From NCBI RefSeq assembly GCF_001557215.1, contig NZ_LSJM01000366.1, positions 1 through 28,394 on the forward strand: a stretch of DNA of 28,394 nt, in the 5' to 3' direction. Position 1 is the stretch's first letter. Every line of letters starts with the position of its first letter. Source of the stretch: Sphingomonas sp. CCH9-E2. Lineage in GTDB: Bacteria; Pseudomonadota; Alphaproteobacteria; Sphingomonadales; Sphingomonadaceae. The position numbers and the translations under genes are program-made. This document shows, piece by piece, positions 9,181 through 17,029 of this stretch. The notes beneath the pieces are model-generated. The model did not search any database. It saw nothing but the letters and a program-made list of their open reading frames with translations, and was not told the DNA's origin.

Positions 9181-10536
9181 CTAGGGAGCATCCTCGAGTC
9201 CGCCAACCGGCGTTTCGCTGCGCACTCCCGCCACGCTGCCGATGCGGTCTCCCTTGCTGCTGCGGAAATGGAGCACCTGTTGCGGGAAGGGGATTTCGAT
9301 GCCGTGGTCCTGGAACTTGACCCATAGGCGGTTGAGCACGTCGCTCTTCACATTGCCGACGCCGCCCTCGGGATCGCTGATCCAGGCGAGGATCTCATGT
9401 TCCAGGGCATAGTCGCCGAACGAGGTGAGCCAGACATTGGGCCGCGGCGAATCGAGCACACGCGGGCTTTCCAGCGCGGCCTCCAGCATCAGCTTCTGCG
9501 CCAACTTGACGTCGGATTCATAGGCGATGCCGACAGGGATGCGGACGCGGACATTGCGGTCGGAAAAGGACCAGTTCTCCACCTCCTGAGTCATCAGATT
9601 CTCGTTGGGAATCAGATGTTCCTTGCCGTCGCGCGTGATGACGCTGACCGCGCGCACGCCGATCTTGTTGACCCAGCCGAAGCTGTCGCCGACGACGATG
9701 ACGTCGCCCGGCTTGATCGAGCGGTCCATGAGCAGGATGATGCCGGCGATCAGATTGCCGACGGTCTTTTGCAGGCCAAAGCCGACCGCGAGCCCCATCG
9801 CGCCCGAAAATACCGCAAGGCTGGTCAGGTCGATGCCGAGCAGGTCGATCCCGAACAGGAACACGACTACGATCACCGCGATGCTGGCAAGTTTCTGGAT
9901 CAGCAGTTTCTGCGTCGCGTCGAACCCGCGTGCCTCGCGGATCGAATGGGCGATCACCCGGTTGACCAGCCGTGCTCCGGCATAGAGTGCAACAGTGGTG
10001 ACCAGCACCGTGACGGCGGCCAGCAGTGACAGACGCCGCGACCCGATATCGACGCCGATCCGGTCGAGCGTGTCGGTGATGACATTGAACCCGCCGATCG
10101 CATGACTCAGGATCGCGACGAAGACGATCGCTGAGACCGCCCATGCGCTCCAGCGCGGCATGTGAAGGCCGCGTATCACGGTCATCACCGTCATCGCGGT
10201 CGCCGCGCCGAGCGCGATGCCCAGCAGCATCGCCGCCAGAGTCGTCCACGGCCAAGCATTGGCGATGATCGCCAACAGCAATGCCGCGCTACCGTGGCGC
10301 ATGACATTGTGCATGCGCGGTGCCAATCCTTCGATATGATTGCCGACGCGCCGCTCCCAGAATGCCGACAAAAGCGGCCCCAGCTTGCGCCCGGCGAGCC
10401 AGCCGATCGCCAGCGCGGCGATCGCGAGGCTGCCCGCAATCGCGCCCTCGACCAGCTGTGGCGGGGTGGGAGCGTGGATGCCGTTGGCGGTGAGCCACTG
10501 CGCCAGCGCGGGCGGGATGAGGTTGGGGAGGGTCAC
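9181..10536 (-). CDS. MscS family mechanosensitive ion channel
   Basis: A small-conductance mechanosensitive channel of 451 residues, in the inner membrane, releasing solutes on osmotic downshock. Several hydrophobic helices occupy roughly residues 25-260. Then comes the pore-lining helix and beta domain signature FSGAMGLAVGFGLQKTVGN, followed by IAGIILLMDRSIKPGD and RDGKEHLIPNENLMTQEVENW, characteristic of MscS. It has more N-terminal helices than the minimal E. coli MscS (286 residues), as in the larger MscS relatives. The GTG start at 10536 overlaps the metC stop (GTGA) and lacks its own ribosome-binding site, so translation is probably coupled. Confidence 0.9.
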   Translation of the reverse strand: MTLPNLIPPALAQWLTANGIHAPTPPQLVEGAIAGSLAIAALAIGWLAGRKLGPLLSAFWERRVGNHIEGLAPRMHNVMRHGSAALLLAIIANAWPWTTLAAMLLGIALGAATAMTVMTVIRGLHMPRWSAWAVSAIVFVAILSHAIGGFNVITDTLDRIGVDIGSRRLSLLAAVTVLVTTVALYAGARLVNRVIAHSIREARGFDATQKLLIQKLASIAVIVVVFLFGIDLLGIDLTSLAVFSGAMGLAVGFGLQKTVGNLIAGIILLMDRSIKPGDVIVVGDSFGWVNKIGVRAVSVITRDGKEHLIPNENLMTQEVENWSFSDRNVRVRIPVGIAYESDVKLAQKLMLEAALESPRVLDSPRPNVWLTSFGDYALEHEILAWISDPEGGVGNVKSDVLNRLWVKFQDHGIEIPFPQQVLHFRSSKGDRIGSVAGVRSETPVGGLEDAP

Positions 10537-11726
10537 GACGCGGCACGGAACCGGTCGAGGCCGGCGGCGAGGTCGGCGATCAGGTCGGCGGGTTCCTCCA
10601 GCCCGATCTGCAGCCGCACGGCCAGCCCCTCGGCCTCCCAGCGCGTCACGCTGCGGTAGCGCTGCGGGTCGATCGGGATCGCCAGGCTCTCGAACCCGCC
10701 CCAGCTATAGCCGATGCCGAACAGCCCCAGCCCGTCGATCAGCGCGGCGCGCGAGGCTTCGGTCCCGCCATTCAGGACGAAGCTGAACAGTCCGGACGCG
10801 CCCTTGAAGTCGCGTAGGAACAGCTCATGGCCTGGGCACGAGGGCAGAGCGGGGTGGAGGACGCGGGCAACCTCGGGCCGGGTTTCCAGCCAGCGCGCGA
10901 TTTCCAGCGCCGCCGCGCCATGGTGCTTGAGCCGAACCGCCATGGTGCGCAGCCCGCGCGCGCCGAGCCAGGCATCGTCGGGGCTGGCGGTCTGGCCGAG
11001 CGCGAAGCTGGTGTCGCGCAGCCGGTCCCAATGCGATGGTGCGGCTGTGACGCTGCCGAGCATGACGTCGCTGTGGCCGACAATATATTTGGTGCAGGCA
11101 AGGATCGACAGGTCGACGCCGCGTTCGATCACCGGGAACAACAGCGGCGTGGCCCAGGTATTGTCGATTAGCGTCGTCACCCCGCGCGCCTTGGCGGCGG
11201 CAACGATGGCGGGGACGTCCTGCACCTCGAAGGTCAGGCTGCCGGGGCTTTCCATCAGGATCGCGCTTGTGTTGCCGCCGATCAGTTCCGAAATGCCGCC
11301 GCCGATCATCGGATCGTAGAAGCGCGTCGTCACCCCGAAGCGCGCGAGAAAGCCGGTCGCGAAGCTGCGCGTCGGATCATAGGCGCTGTCGGGAAGCAGC
11401 AGCTCGTCGCCGGGCGAGAGTACGCTGAGCAGCGCGGCAGAAACGGCAGCGACGCCGGACGGGTAGAGAAAGGTCGCCTCGGCCCCCGGTTCCAGTTCGG
11501 TCAGCGCGTCGGCGAGGCTCCACTGCGTCGGCGTGCCGCGACGGCCATAGAAGAGCCGGTGGTGCGTGTCGCGCCCGCCCGCCGCGCGCATCTGCGCGAC
11601 ATTGTCATAGAGGATGGTCGAGGCGCGCCACACCGGTGGGCTGACGATTCCCTGCGTCCATTCGGGCCGACGTCCCGCGCCGACGACCTTTGTGCCGTTA
11701 CCCTTGCTGTCGTCCGTGCCGCTCAT
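10533..11726 (-). CDS. metC: Cystathionine beta-lyase (Cys/Met metabolism PLP enzyme)
   Basis: PLP-dependent enzyme of the Cys/Met metabolism family, 397 residues. It probably cleaves cystathionine to homocysteine, pyruvate and ammonia in methionine synthesis. Visible motifs are the tyrosine-arginine FYGRRGTPTQ near residue 60, LYPSGVAAVSAALL for cofactor phosphate binding, LIDNTWATPLLF with the Asp that contacts the pyridine nitrogen, and ACTKYIVGHSD with the Schiff-base lysine K213. The overall pattern fits MetC better than gamma-synthase, but gamma-lyase activity cannot be excluded. I chose ATG 11726 over 11768 because it has GGGAGC just upstream and forms an ATGA overlap with the sseA stop. 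Pairing with sseA suggests a sulfur-amino-acid module. Confidence 0.85.
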   Translation of the reverse strand: MSGTDDSKGNGTKVVGAGRRPEWTQGIVSPPVWRASTILYDNVAQMRAAGGRDTHHRLFYGRRGTPTQWSLADALTELEPGAEATFLYPSGVAAVSAALLSVLSPGDELLLPDSAYDPTRSFATGFLARFGVTTRFYDPMIGGGISELIGGNTSAILMESPGSLTFEVQDVPAIVAAAKARGVTTLIDNTWATPLLFPVIERGVDLSILACTKYIVGHSDVMLGSVTAAPSHWDRLRDTSFALGQTASPDDAWLGARGLRTMAVRLKHHGAAALEIARWLETRPEVARVLHPALPSCPGHELFLRDFKGASGLFSFVLNGGTEASRAALIDGLGLFGIGYSWGGFESLAIPIDPQRYRSVTRWEAEGLAVRLQIGLEEPADLIADLAAGLDRFRAAS

Positions 11727-12559
11727 GCAGCTCCCTTTGCCTTGGGCGTTGCGGGGTCGGCGCCCCATTCGCTCCAGCTTCCGTCATAGAGTGCGGCGCG
11801 ATGTCCCAGCAGGTGCAGCGCGAACGCCGGTACCGCAGCGGTGATCCCAGAACCGCAGGTGGTGATCACCGGGCGCTCGACCTCGATCCCCTCCGCCTCG
11901 AACAGGGCGCGCAGGGTGGCGACGTGCTTCCACGTGCCGTCGGCGTTGAGGAATTCGGAATAGGGCAGGTTGGCGCTGCCCGGAATATGGCCGGGTTCGA
12001 CGCCAGGACGCGGTTCGGGCTCGCTGCCGGCAAAGCGCGTGGCGGAGCGCGCATCGACGAGTTGCGCGGCGTGGCTGCCGAGGTTGGCGCGGATCTGGGC
12101 GATGCTTCGCACCCCGGCAGGGTCGAGCGTTGCCGTCAGCGTGCGTGGGGCAGGGGCGGCAGCGCCGGTTTCGATCGGATGCCCCTCGGCGCGCCATTTG
12201 GCAAACCCGCCGTCGAGGATGGCGGTGGCGATGCCGAAGCTGCGGAACATCCACCAGGCGCGCGCCGCCGTGTGGTGCGGCGCGTTGTCGTAGAGGATGA
12301 TGCGGTCACCATCGCCGACGCCCAGCGCGCCGACCTGCGCGGCGAATTGCTCGGCCGGGGGCAGCATAGTCGGCAGCGGGCTGGCGCGGTCGGCGATGGC
12401 GTTGATGTCGAAGAAGGATGCGCCGGGGATGTGCGCGCCTGCGAACTCCGCGACCGCGTCACGCGGCTCGCCCGGCAGGAACCAGGTGGCGTCGAGGATG
12501 CGGAGGTCCGCGTCGCCGAGATGATCGGCAAGCCATTGCGTCGAAACGAGTGAGTCCAT
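11723..12559 (-). CDS. sseA: 3-mercaptopyruvate sulfurtransferase
   Basis: A 278-residue protein with two rhodanese domains, the usual length. It transfers sulfane sulfur from 3-mercaptopyruvate to thiols, cyanide or other acceptors. The N-terminal inactive domain covers about residues 1-135. The C-terminal domain holds the active-site loop CGSGIT with catalytic C235; the CG(S/T)G(V/I)T form is typical of mercaptopyruvate sulfurtransferases, whereas thiosulfate rhodaneses carry charged loops. The start has AGGG upstream. It sits 9 nt after the photolyase stop and overlaps metC by 4 nt, so the three are co-transcribed. Activity towards thiosulfate instead is possible but less likely. Confidence 0.9.
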   Translation of the reverse strand: MDSLVSTQWLADHLGDADLRILDATWFLPGEPRDAVAEFAGAHIPGASFFDINAIADRASPLPTMLPPAEQFAAQVGALGVGDGDRIILYDNAPHHTAARAWWMFRSFGIATAILDGGFAKWRAEGHPIETGAAAPAPRTLTATLDPAGVRSIAQIRANLGSHAAQLVDARSATRFAGSEPEPRPGVEPGHIPGSANLPYSEFLNADGTWKHVATLRALFEAEGIEVERPVITTCGSGITAAVPAFALHLLGHRAALYDGSWSEWGADPATPKAKGAA

Positions 12560-12568
12560 GCTGCGACC

Positions 12569-14113
12569 CTAGCCCTCATCCAGCCCGGCGAGAAACGCTT
12601 TCGCCTGTGCCCGCAGCGCGCGTTGCGTGTCCGCGTCCATCCGGTCCCAGTTGCGATACGGCATGGCGAGTCGCTGGTTGGTGCCCAGCTTCTCCCGATT
12701 GCGCACGAGGAAGTCCCAATAGAGCGCGTTGAACGGGCATGCCTTGGGGCCGGTGCGCGCCTTCACGTCATAGCGGCAATGCCCGCAATAGTCCGACATG
12801 CGGTCGATATAGGCGCCCGACGAAGCATAGGGTTTCGACCCCAGCAGTCCGCCATCGCCGAACTGGCTCATCCCCAGCGTGTTCGGCGCCTCCACCCATT
12901 CATACGCATCGGCATAGACTTCGAGATACCAGCGCTGGACGTCGGCGGGATCGGCACCGATCAGCAGCGCGAAATTGCCGGTCACCATCAGCCGCTGGAT
13001 ATGGTGCGCATAGGCGTTCTGCAGCGTCTGGCCGATTGCCTGCGCCATGCAGTGCATGTCGGTCTGGCCGGTCCAGTAGAAGCCGGGGAGCGGGCGCGTC
13101 GCGTTCAGGAAGTTGCGCGCGGTGTAGTCCGGCCCCTCGCGCCAGTAGATGCCGCGCACATATTCGCGCCAGCCGATGATCTGGCGGATAAAGCCCTCGG
13201 CGGCGTTGAGCGGGGTGTGGCCGGCGCGGTAGGATGCCTCGACCCGGCGGCACAGGTCGAGCGGATCGAGCAGGCCGCAATTGATGTAGGGCGACAGGAG
13301 CGAGTGCCACAGGAACGGCACGTCGGTCAGCATCGCGTCCTGATAATCGCCGAAGTGCGGCAGGGCATAGCGCAGGAAATGCGCCCGCTGCCGCTCGGCA
13401 TCCCCTGCCGTAACCGCGAAATCGAATCCGTCGAGCGTGCCGGGATGATCGGCGAAGCGGTCGGCGACCAGCGCGATCACTTCCTGCGTCAGATCGTCGG
13501 GCGCGAAGGACAGTGGTTGCGGCATGGTCAGGTCGCGCGCGGCGGGTTTGCGGTTTTCCTTGTCGAAATTCCACTGGCCGCCCTCCGGCTCGCCGCGTTC
13601 GGTGAGCAGCAGGCCGGTCTTGCGCCGCATCTCGCGGTAGAAGAACTCCATGCGCAGCTGCTTGCGGCCTTCGGCCCAGGAGTCGAACTCGGCATGGCTG
13701 GCGATGAAGCGATCGTCCTCGCGGATCTCCACGGGGACGTCGAACTTGTCCGGCCACAGCTCCATGGCGTGCCGCACGCGCCATTCGCCCGCTTCGGTGG
13801 CGACGATCCGCGCGGGGCTATGGCGTTCGATCGCGCGCGCGACTTCGCCGGTCAGGCTGCCGCTGTTGTCGGAGCCATCAAGGCGGACATAATCGACCCG
13901 CCATCCGGCCTGCTCCAGCGCAAGCGCGTGGTGGCGCATTGCGGCGAACAGGAACGCGATCTTCTTCTTGTGATGGCGGACATAGGTCGCTTCCTCCGCG
14001 ATCTCCATCATCAGGATCACGCTGCTTGCCGGGTCGGCATCGCGCAGCGCCGACAGGCCGGGCGAGAGCTGGTCGCCCAAAACCGGTATCAGCGTGTCGA
14101 TCCCCCGTTTCAT
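12569..14113 (-). CDS. phrB: Fe-S bacterial (6-4) photolyase, PhrB/CryPro type
   Basis: Light-driven DNA repair flavoprotein of the cryptochrome/photolyase superfamily, 514 residues, of the deoxyribodipyrimidine photolyase-related group. The [4Fe-4S] ligands C355, C443, C446 and C459 are all present, with spacing 88-3-13, identical to the Agrobacterium PhrB ligands as I recall them (350, 438, 441, 454). The paired histidines H370/H371 in AHHIQRL and Y429 in GSKPY also match PhrB active-site positions at the same offset. The N-terminal Rossmann domain begins [11 protein letters not shown], and the antenna is likely a lumazine, as in PhrB. It is the first gene of the minus-strand operon and divergent from queF with a 30-nt gap. 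Confidence 0.93.
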   Translation of the reverse strand: MKRGIDTLIPVLGDQLSPGLSALRDADPASSVILMMEIAEEATYVRHHKKKIAFLFAAMRHHALALEQAGWRVDYVRLDGSDNSGSLTGEVARAIERHSPARIVATEAGEWRVRHAMELWPDKFDVPVEIREDDRFIASHAEFDSWAEGRKQLRMEFFYREMRRKTGLLLTERGEPEGGQWNFDKENRKPAARDLTMPQPLSFAPDDLTQEVIALVADRFADHPGTLDGFDFAVTAGDAERQRAHFLRYALPHFGDYQDAMLTDVPFLWHSLLSPYINCGLLDPLDLCRRVEASYRAGHTPLNAAEGFIRQIIGWREYVRGIYWREGPDYTARNFLNATRPLPGFYWTGQTDMHCMAQAIGQTLQNAYAHHIQRLMVTGNFALLIGADPADVQRWYLEVYADAYEWVEAPNTLGMSQFGDGGLLGSKPYASSGAYIDRMSDYCGHCRYDVKARTGPKACPFNALYWDFLVRNREKLGTNQRLAMPYRNWDRMDADTQRALRAQAKAFLAGLDEG

Positions 14114-14143
14114 TTCCGCAACGCCTTTCCTACATCGCGCGCC

Positions 14144-14590
14144 ATGACCCCCAAATTCCTAGGCCAGACCAGCGCGCTGCCAGCTTCGCCCGAAGAGGCG
14201 GTGCTCGATTATGTTCCCAACCCGCGTCCGGGAAGCGATTATCTGGTCCGCTTCGTCTCGCCCGAGTTCACCTCGCTCTGCCCGATCACGGCGGCACCCG
14301 ATTTCGCGCATCTGGTGATCGATTATGTGCCGGGCGACACGATCGTCGAATCCAAGTCGCTCAAACTCTTTCTGGGCAGCTTTCGCAACCATGGCGCGTA
14401 CCATGAGGATTGCACCGTCGGGATCGGCCAGCGGCTGTTCGACGAGATGAAGCCGAAATGGCTGCGCATCGGCGGCTATTGGTATCCGCGCGGCGGCATC
14501 CCGATCGACGTGTTCTGGCAGTCGGGCGAGCAGCCTGCGGGCGTATGGATTCCGGCGCAGGACGTGCCGGGATATCGCGGACGCGGGTGA
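14144..14590 (+). CDS. queF: NADPH-dependent preQ0 reductase (7-cyano-7-deazaguanine reductase)
   Basis: Reduces the nitrile preQ0 to the amine preQ1 in queuosine biosynthesis for tRNA modification. At 148 residues it is the short, unimodular YkvM-type QueF. Visible catalytic elements are C46 (thioimide nucleophile) in TSLCPIT, D53 seven residues later, the substrate motif [16 protein letters not shown], and E88 in YHEDC. The C46-E88 spacing of 42 matches Bacillus subtilis QueF (C55/E97). The frame is open far upstream across the photolyase gene, but the family start is ATG 14144. It has no obvious ribosome-binding site. The only 5' space is the 30-nt gap to the divergent photolyase gene, too short for a preQ1 riboswitch plus promoter. 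Confidence 0.96.
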   Translation: MTPKFLGQTSALPASPEEAVLDYVPNPRPGSDYLVRFVSPEFTSLCPITAAPDFAHLVIDYVPGDTIVESKSLKLFLGSFRNHGAYHEDCTVGIGQRLFDEMKPKWLRIGGYWYPRGGIPIDVFWQSGEQPAGVWIPAQDVPGYRGRG

Positions 14591-14711
14591 TTTGAACGAT
14601 TTAGCGATGTTGCAATGCAGCATCGATGCAACCATATTGTCACGATAACGTTTGGAGATTGCAGGCCCGGTTTCCGGGTTAATCCATGTTGCTGTTGCGA
14701 AGGAATTCGGG
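14591..14711 (+). promoter_or_regulatory. Leader of the GT4-GH130 unit with palindromes and a small hairpin
   Basis: This 121-bp gap between queF and the GT4 gene is more AT-rich than its surroundings. GTTGCA (14609-14614) and TGCAAC (14627-14632) form an inverted repeat. The perfect 10-bp palindrome GCATCGATGC (14620-14629) overlaps its right arm, so the segment looks like an operator. Downstream, CCCGG-TTT-CCGGG (14666-14678) can form a short hairpin in the presumed 5' UTR. A TTGTCA lies at 14637, but no good -10 box follows at the right distance. AAGGA just before 14705 serves as ribosome-binding site for ATG 14712. Operator function is inference. Confidence 0.35.
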
Positions 14712-16988
14712 ATGACGCGAACGTCGCCGTTATCAAACCGGGTCGATCATATTGCGCTGATCGGCAATTTCCTGCCCCGCAAGTGCGGGCTGGCGACCTT
14801 CACTACCGATAGTTTTCAGGCGATGCGCAGCCGCTTTCCCGACATGCGGGTCGATATCTATGCGATGGACGACCGCCCGGGCAGCTATGATTTTCCCAGC
14901 GCAGTGACCGCGACGATCCCGCAGGACGATCGCGCCGCCTATCTCGACGCGGCGCGCGCGATCGATGCGTCGGGCGCGCAGGCGATCTGGGTCCAGCACG
15001 AATATGGCATTTATGGCGGATCGGCCGGCGATCATCTGCTGGCCTTGCTCGATCGCAGCGGGCTGCCGGTGATCGCGACGCTGCACACGGTGCTCGAAGC
15101 ACCGAACCCGGACGAGCGCCGGGTGATGGAGGCGTTGTTGCGCCGCGCCGCGCGGGTGATCGTGATGGCGGAAAAGGGGCGCGACATTCTGCGCCGCGCG
15201 CATGGCGTCGATCCGCGCAAGGTGATGGTGATCCCGCATGGCGTCCCCGACCGCGCCTATGTCGCGCCCGACAGCATGAAGGGCCGCTTTGGCTGGGACG
15301 GGCGGCAGGTGATCCTGACGTTCGGCTTGCTCGCGCCGAGCAAGGGGATCGAGACGGTCATCGGGGCGCTGCCTGCGATCGTCGAGCGTCACCCGGACGC
15401 GCTCTACGTCGTGTTGGGGGCGACCCACCCCAATCTCGTCGCGCATGAAGGGGAGGCGTATCGCGACCGGCTGCACGCACTTGCTGCGCAGCTTGGGGTC
15501 GAGCGGCACATTGCCTTCGTGAACGCCTTTGTCGAACAGGACGAACTGCTCGACTATCTGCAGGCGGCGGATATCTACGCGACGCCCTATCCCAATCCGG
15601 CGCAGATTACCTCGGGGACGCTGTCTTATGCCGTAGCGATGGGGAAGCCGGTGGTGTCGACCCCCTATGTCCACGCGACTGAGATTCTGGCGGATGATCA
15701 TGGCGTGCTGGTGCCCTTCGGCGACAGCGGCGCATTCGCGCAGGCGATCGGGGCGCTGCTGGACGATGATGGCGCGCGCGACGCAATGGCGCAGCGTGCC
15801 TATCAGCGCGGGCGGACGATGATCTGGCCGCGGATCGCGGAGGCGGTTGCAGATTTGCTGGGTCAGGTGCGCGACACGCGGCCGCCGCGCATCATTCCAG
15901 GGCCGGCGCAACGCGCGACCGTGCTGCCGACCGATTTTCGGGGGGTCGAGCGGATGAGCGATTCCACCGGAATGTTTCAGCATTCGATCTACGCCGTGCC
16001 CGACCGACGCCATGGCTATTGCATCGACGACAATGCCCGCGCGCTGATCCTGATGCACCGCATCGACACGGTTGGCGACAGCGAGCGCGATCGCTGGACC
16101 AGCGTGTTCGCCGCATTCGTTCAGTTCGCCTGGAATCCGGACACGCGCCGGTTCCGCAATTTCATGCGCTTCGACCGCAGCTGGTGCGAGGACGAGGGGT
16201 CGGAGGATTCGAACGGGCGCACCTTGTGGGCGCTGGGCGTTACCGCCGCCGAAGCGCGCGACGCAAAGTATCGCGACTGGGGCCGCATCCTATTCGACCA
16301 GACTGCATCGATCGCGTTCGATTTCGGCAGTCCGCGCGCGCGCGCCTTCGCGATGCTGGGCGCGGCGGCGATGCTGGATGCGCATCCGGGGCACGCGCTG
16401 TCGCGCACCTTGCTGGAGCGATTTGGCGACGAGCTGGTCGCGCTGCTGGATGAGGCGCGGCGGCCGGAATGGGAATGGTTCGAAATCGTTCTCGCCTATG
16501 ACAATGCCCGGCTGCCCGAGGCACTGATCCGCGCGGGGCGTGCGCTCGACCGGGCGGACTTCACCGCCTGTGGCCTGTCGACGCTCGGCTGGATCGCGGG
16601 GCAGCAGACCTCGCCCGAGGGGCGGTTCCGCGCGATCGGGACCGAGAGTTTCGGGCGTCCCTATGCCGACCCGATGCCGTTCGACCAGCAGCCGCTGGAG
16701 GCGCAGGCGACCATCGATGCCTGTTCCGCAGCCTATCATGCGACCGGTGATGCGCGCTGGGTCGATGAGGCGCAGCGGGCCTATCGCTGGTATCTCGGCC
16801 AGAACGACCTCGACCTGCCGCTCGCCAGCACCGCCGATGGCGGGTGCTTCGACGGGCTGACGCCGCGCGGATTGAACCGCAATCAGGGGGCGGAATCGAT
16901 TCTTGCGCTGCAATTGGCGAGTTGCGCGATGACCGATCTGTTGCAGCGCACGCAAAACATGGCAGTTAAGGCACAGGCCGTCGCTTAG
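14712..16988 (+). CDS. GT4 mannosyltransferase-like enzyme fused to an (alpha/alpha)-type C-terminal domain
   Basis: A 758-residue two-domain protein without signal peptide, so cytosolic. Residues ~10-400 form a GT-B fold of family GT4: IALIGNFLPRKCGLATFT (donor/acceptor loop), HGVPDRAYV, LTFGLLAPSKGIETVIGAL, and SGTLSYAVAMGKPVVSTPY. The last block fits the mannosyltransferase-like GT4 subgroup, where the usual E-x7-E motif is altered. Residues ~410-750 are a helical domain with the motif PDRRHGYCIDDNARAL (D439, D440, N441), resembling alpha/alpha-barrel carbohydrate-active domains. ATG 14712 is chosen for its AAGGA box and because conserved sequence starts just after it. The GH130 gene follows 41 nt downstream. 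The donor is probably GDP-mannose, by inference; the product is unknown. Confidence 0.8.
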   Translation: MTRTSPLSNRVDHIALIGNFLPRKCGLATFTTDSFQAMRSRFPDMRVDIYAMDDRPGSYDFPSAVTATIPQDDRAAYLDAARAIDASGAQAIWVQHEYGIYGGSAGDHLLALLDRSGLPVIATLHTVLEAPNPDERRVMEALLRRAARVIVMAEKGRDILRRAHGVDPRKVMVIPHGVPDRAYVAPDSMKGRFGWDGRQVILTFGLLAPSKGIETVIGALPAIVERHPDALYVVLGATHPNLVAHEGEAYRDRLHALAAQLGVERHIAFVNAFVEQDELLDYLQAADIYATPYPNPAQITSGTLSYAVAMGKPVVSTPYVHATEILADDHGVLVPFGDSGAFAQAIGALLDDDGARDAMAQRAYQRGRTMIWPRIAEAVADLLGQVRDTRPPRIIPGPAQRATVLPTDFRGVERMSDSTGMFQHSIYAVPDRRHGYCIDDNARALILMHRIDTVGDSERDRWTSVFAAFVQFAWNPDTRRFRNFMRFDRSWCEDEGSEDSNGRTLWALGVTAAEARDAKYRDWGRILFDQTASIAFDFGSPRARAFAMLGAAAMLDAHPGHALSRTLLERFGDELVALLDEARRPEWEWFEIVLAYDNARLPEALIRAGRALDRADFTACGLSTLGWIAGQQTSPEGRFRAIGTESFGRPYADPMPFDQQPLEAQATIDACSAAYHATGDARWVDEAQRAYRWYLGQNDLDLPLASTADGGCFDGLTPRGLNRNQGAESILALQLASCAMTDLLQRTQNMAVKAQAVA

Positions 16989-17029
16989 GGAAACCGGACG
17001 GCTCAGCGCAGTTCGGCCCCGGGGGACGC

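Noticed and set aside
12623..14143. Long open plus-strand frame across the photolyase gene, in frame with queF
   Set aside because: It is the mirror of a GC-rich coding gene. The 507 codons before ATG 14144 resemble no protein, and QueF has its normal length from 14144.
14114..14143. preQ1 riboswitch ahead of queF
   Set aside because: Only 30 nt separate queF from the divergent photolyase gene, and no pseudoknot-like pattern is visible.
14637..14665. Sigma-70-type promoter with TTGTCA as -35
   Set aside because: At 17 nt spacing the -10 position reads TGCAGG, a poor match.
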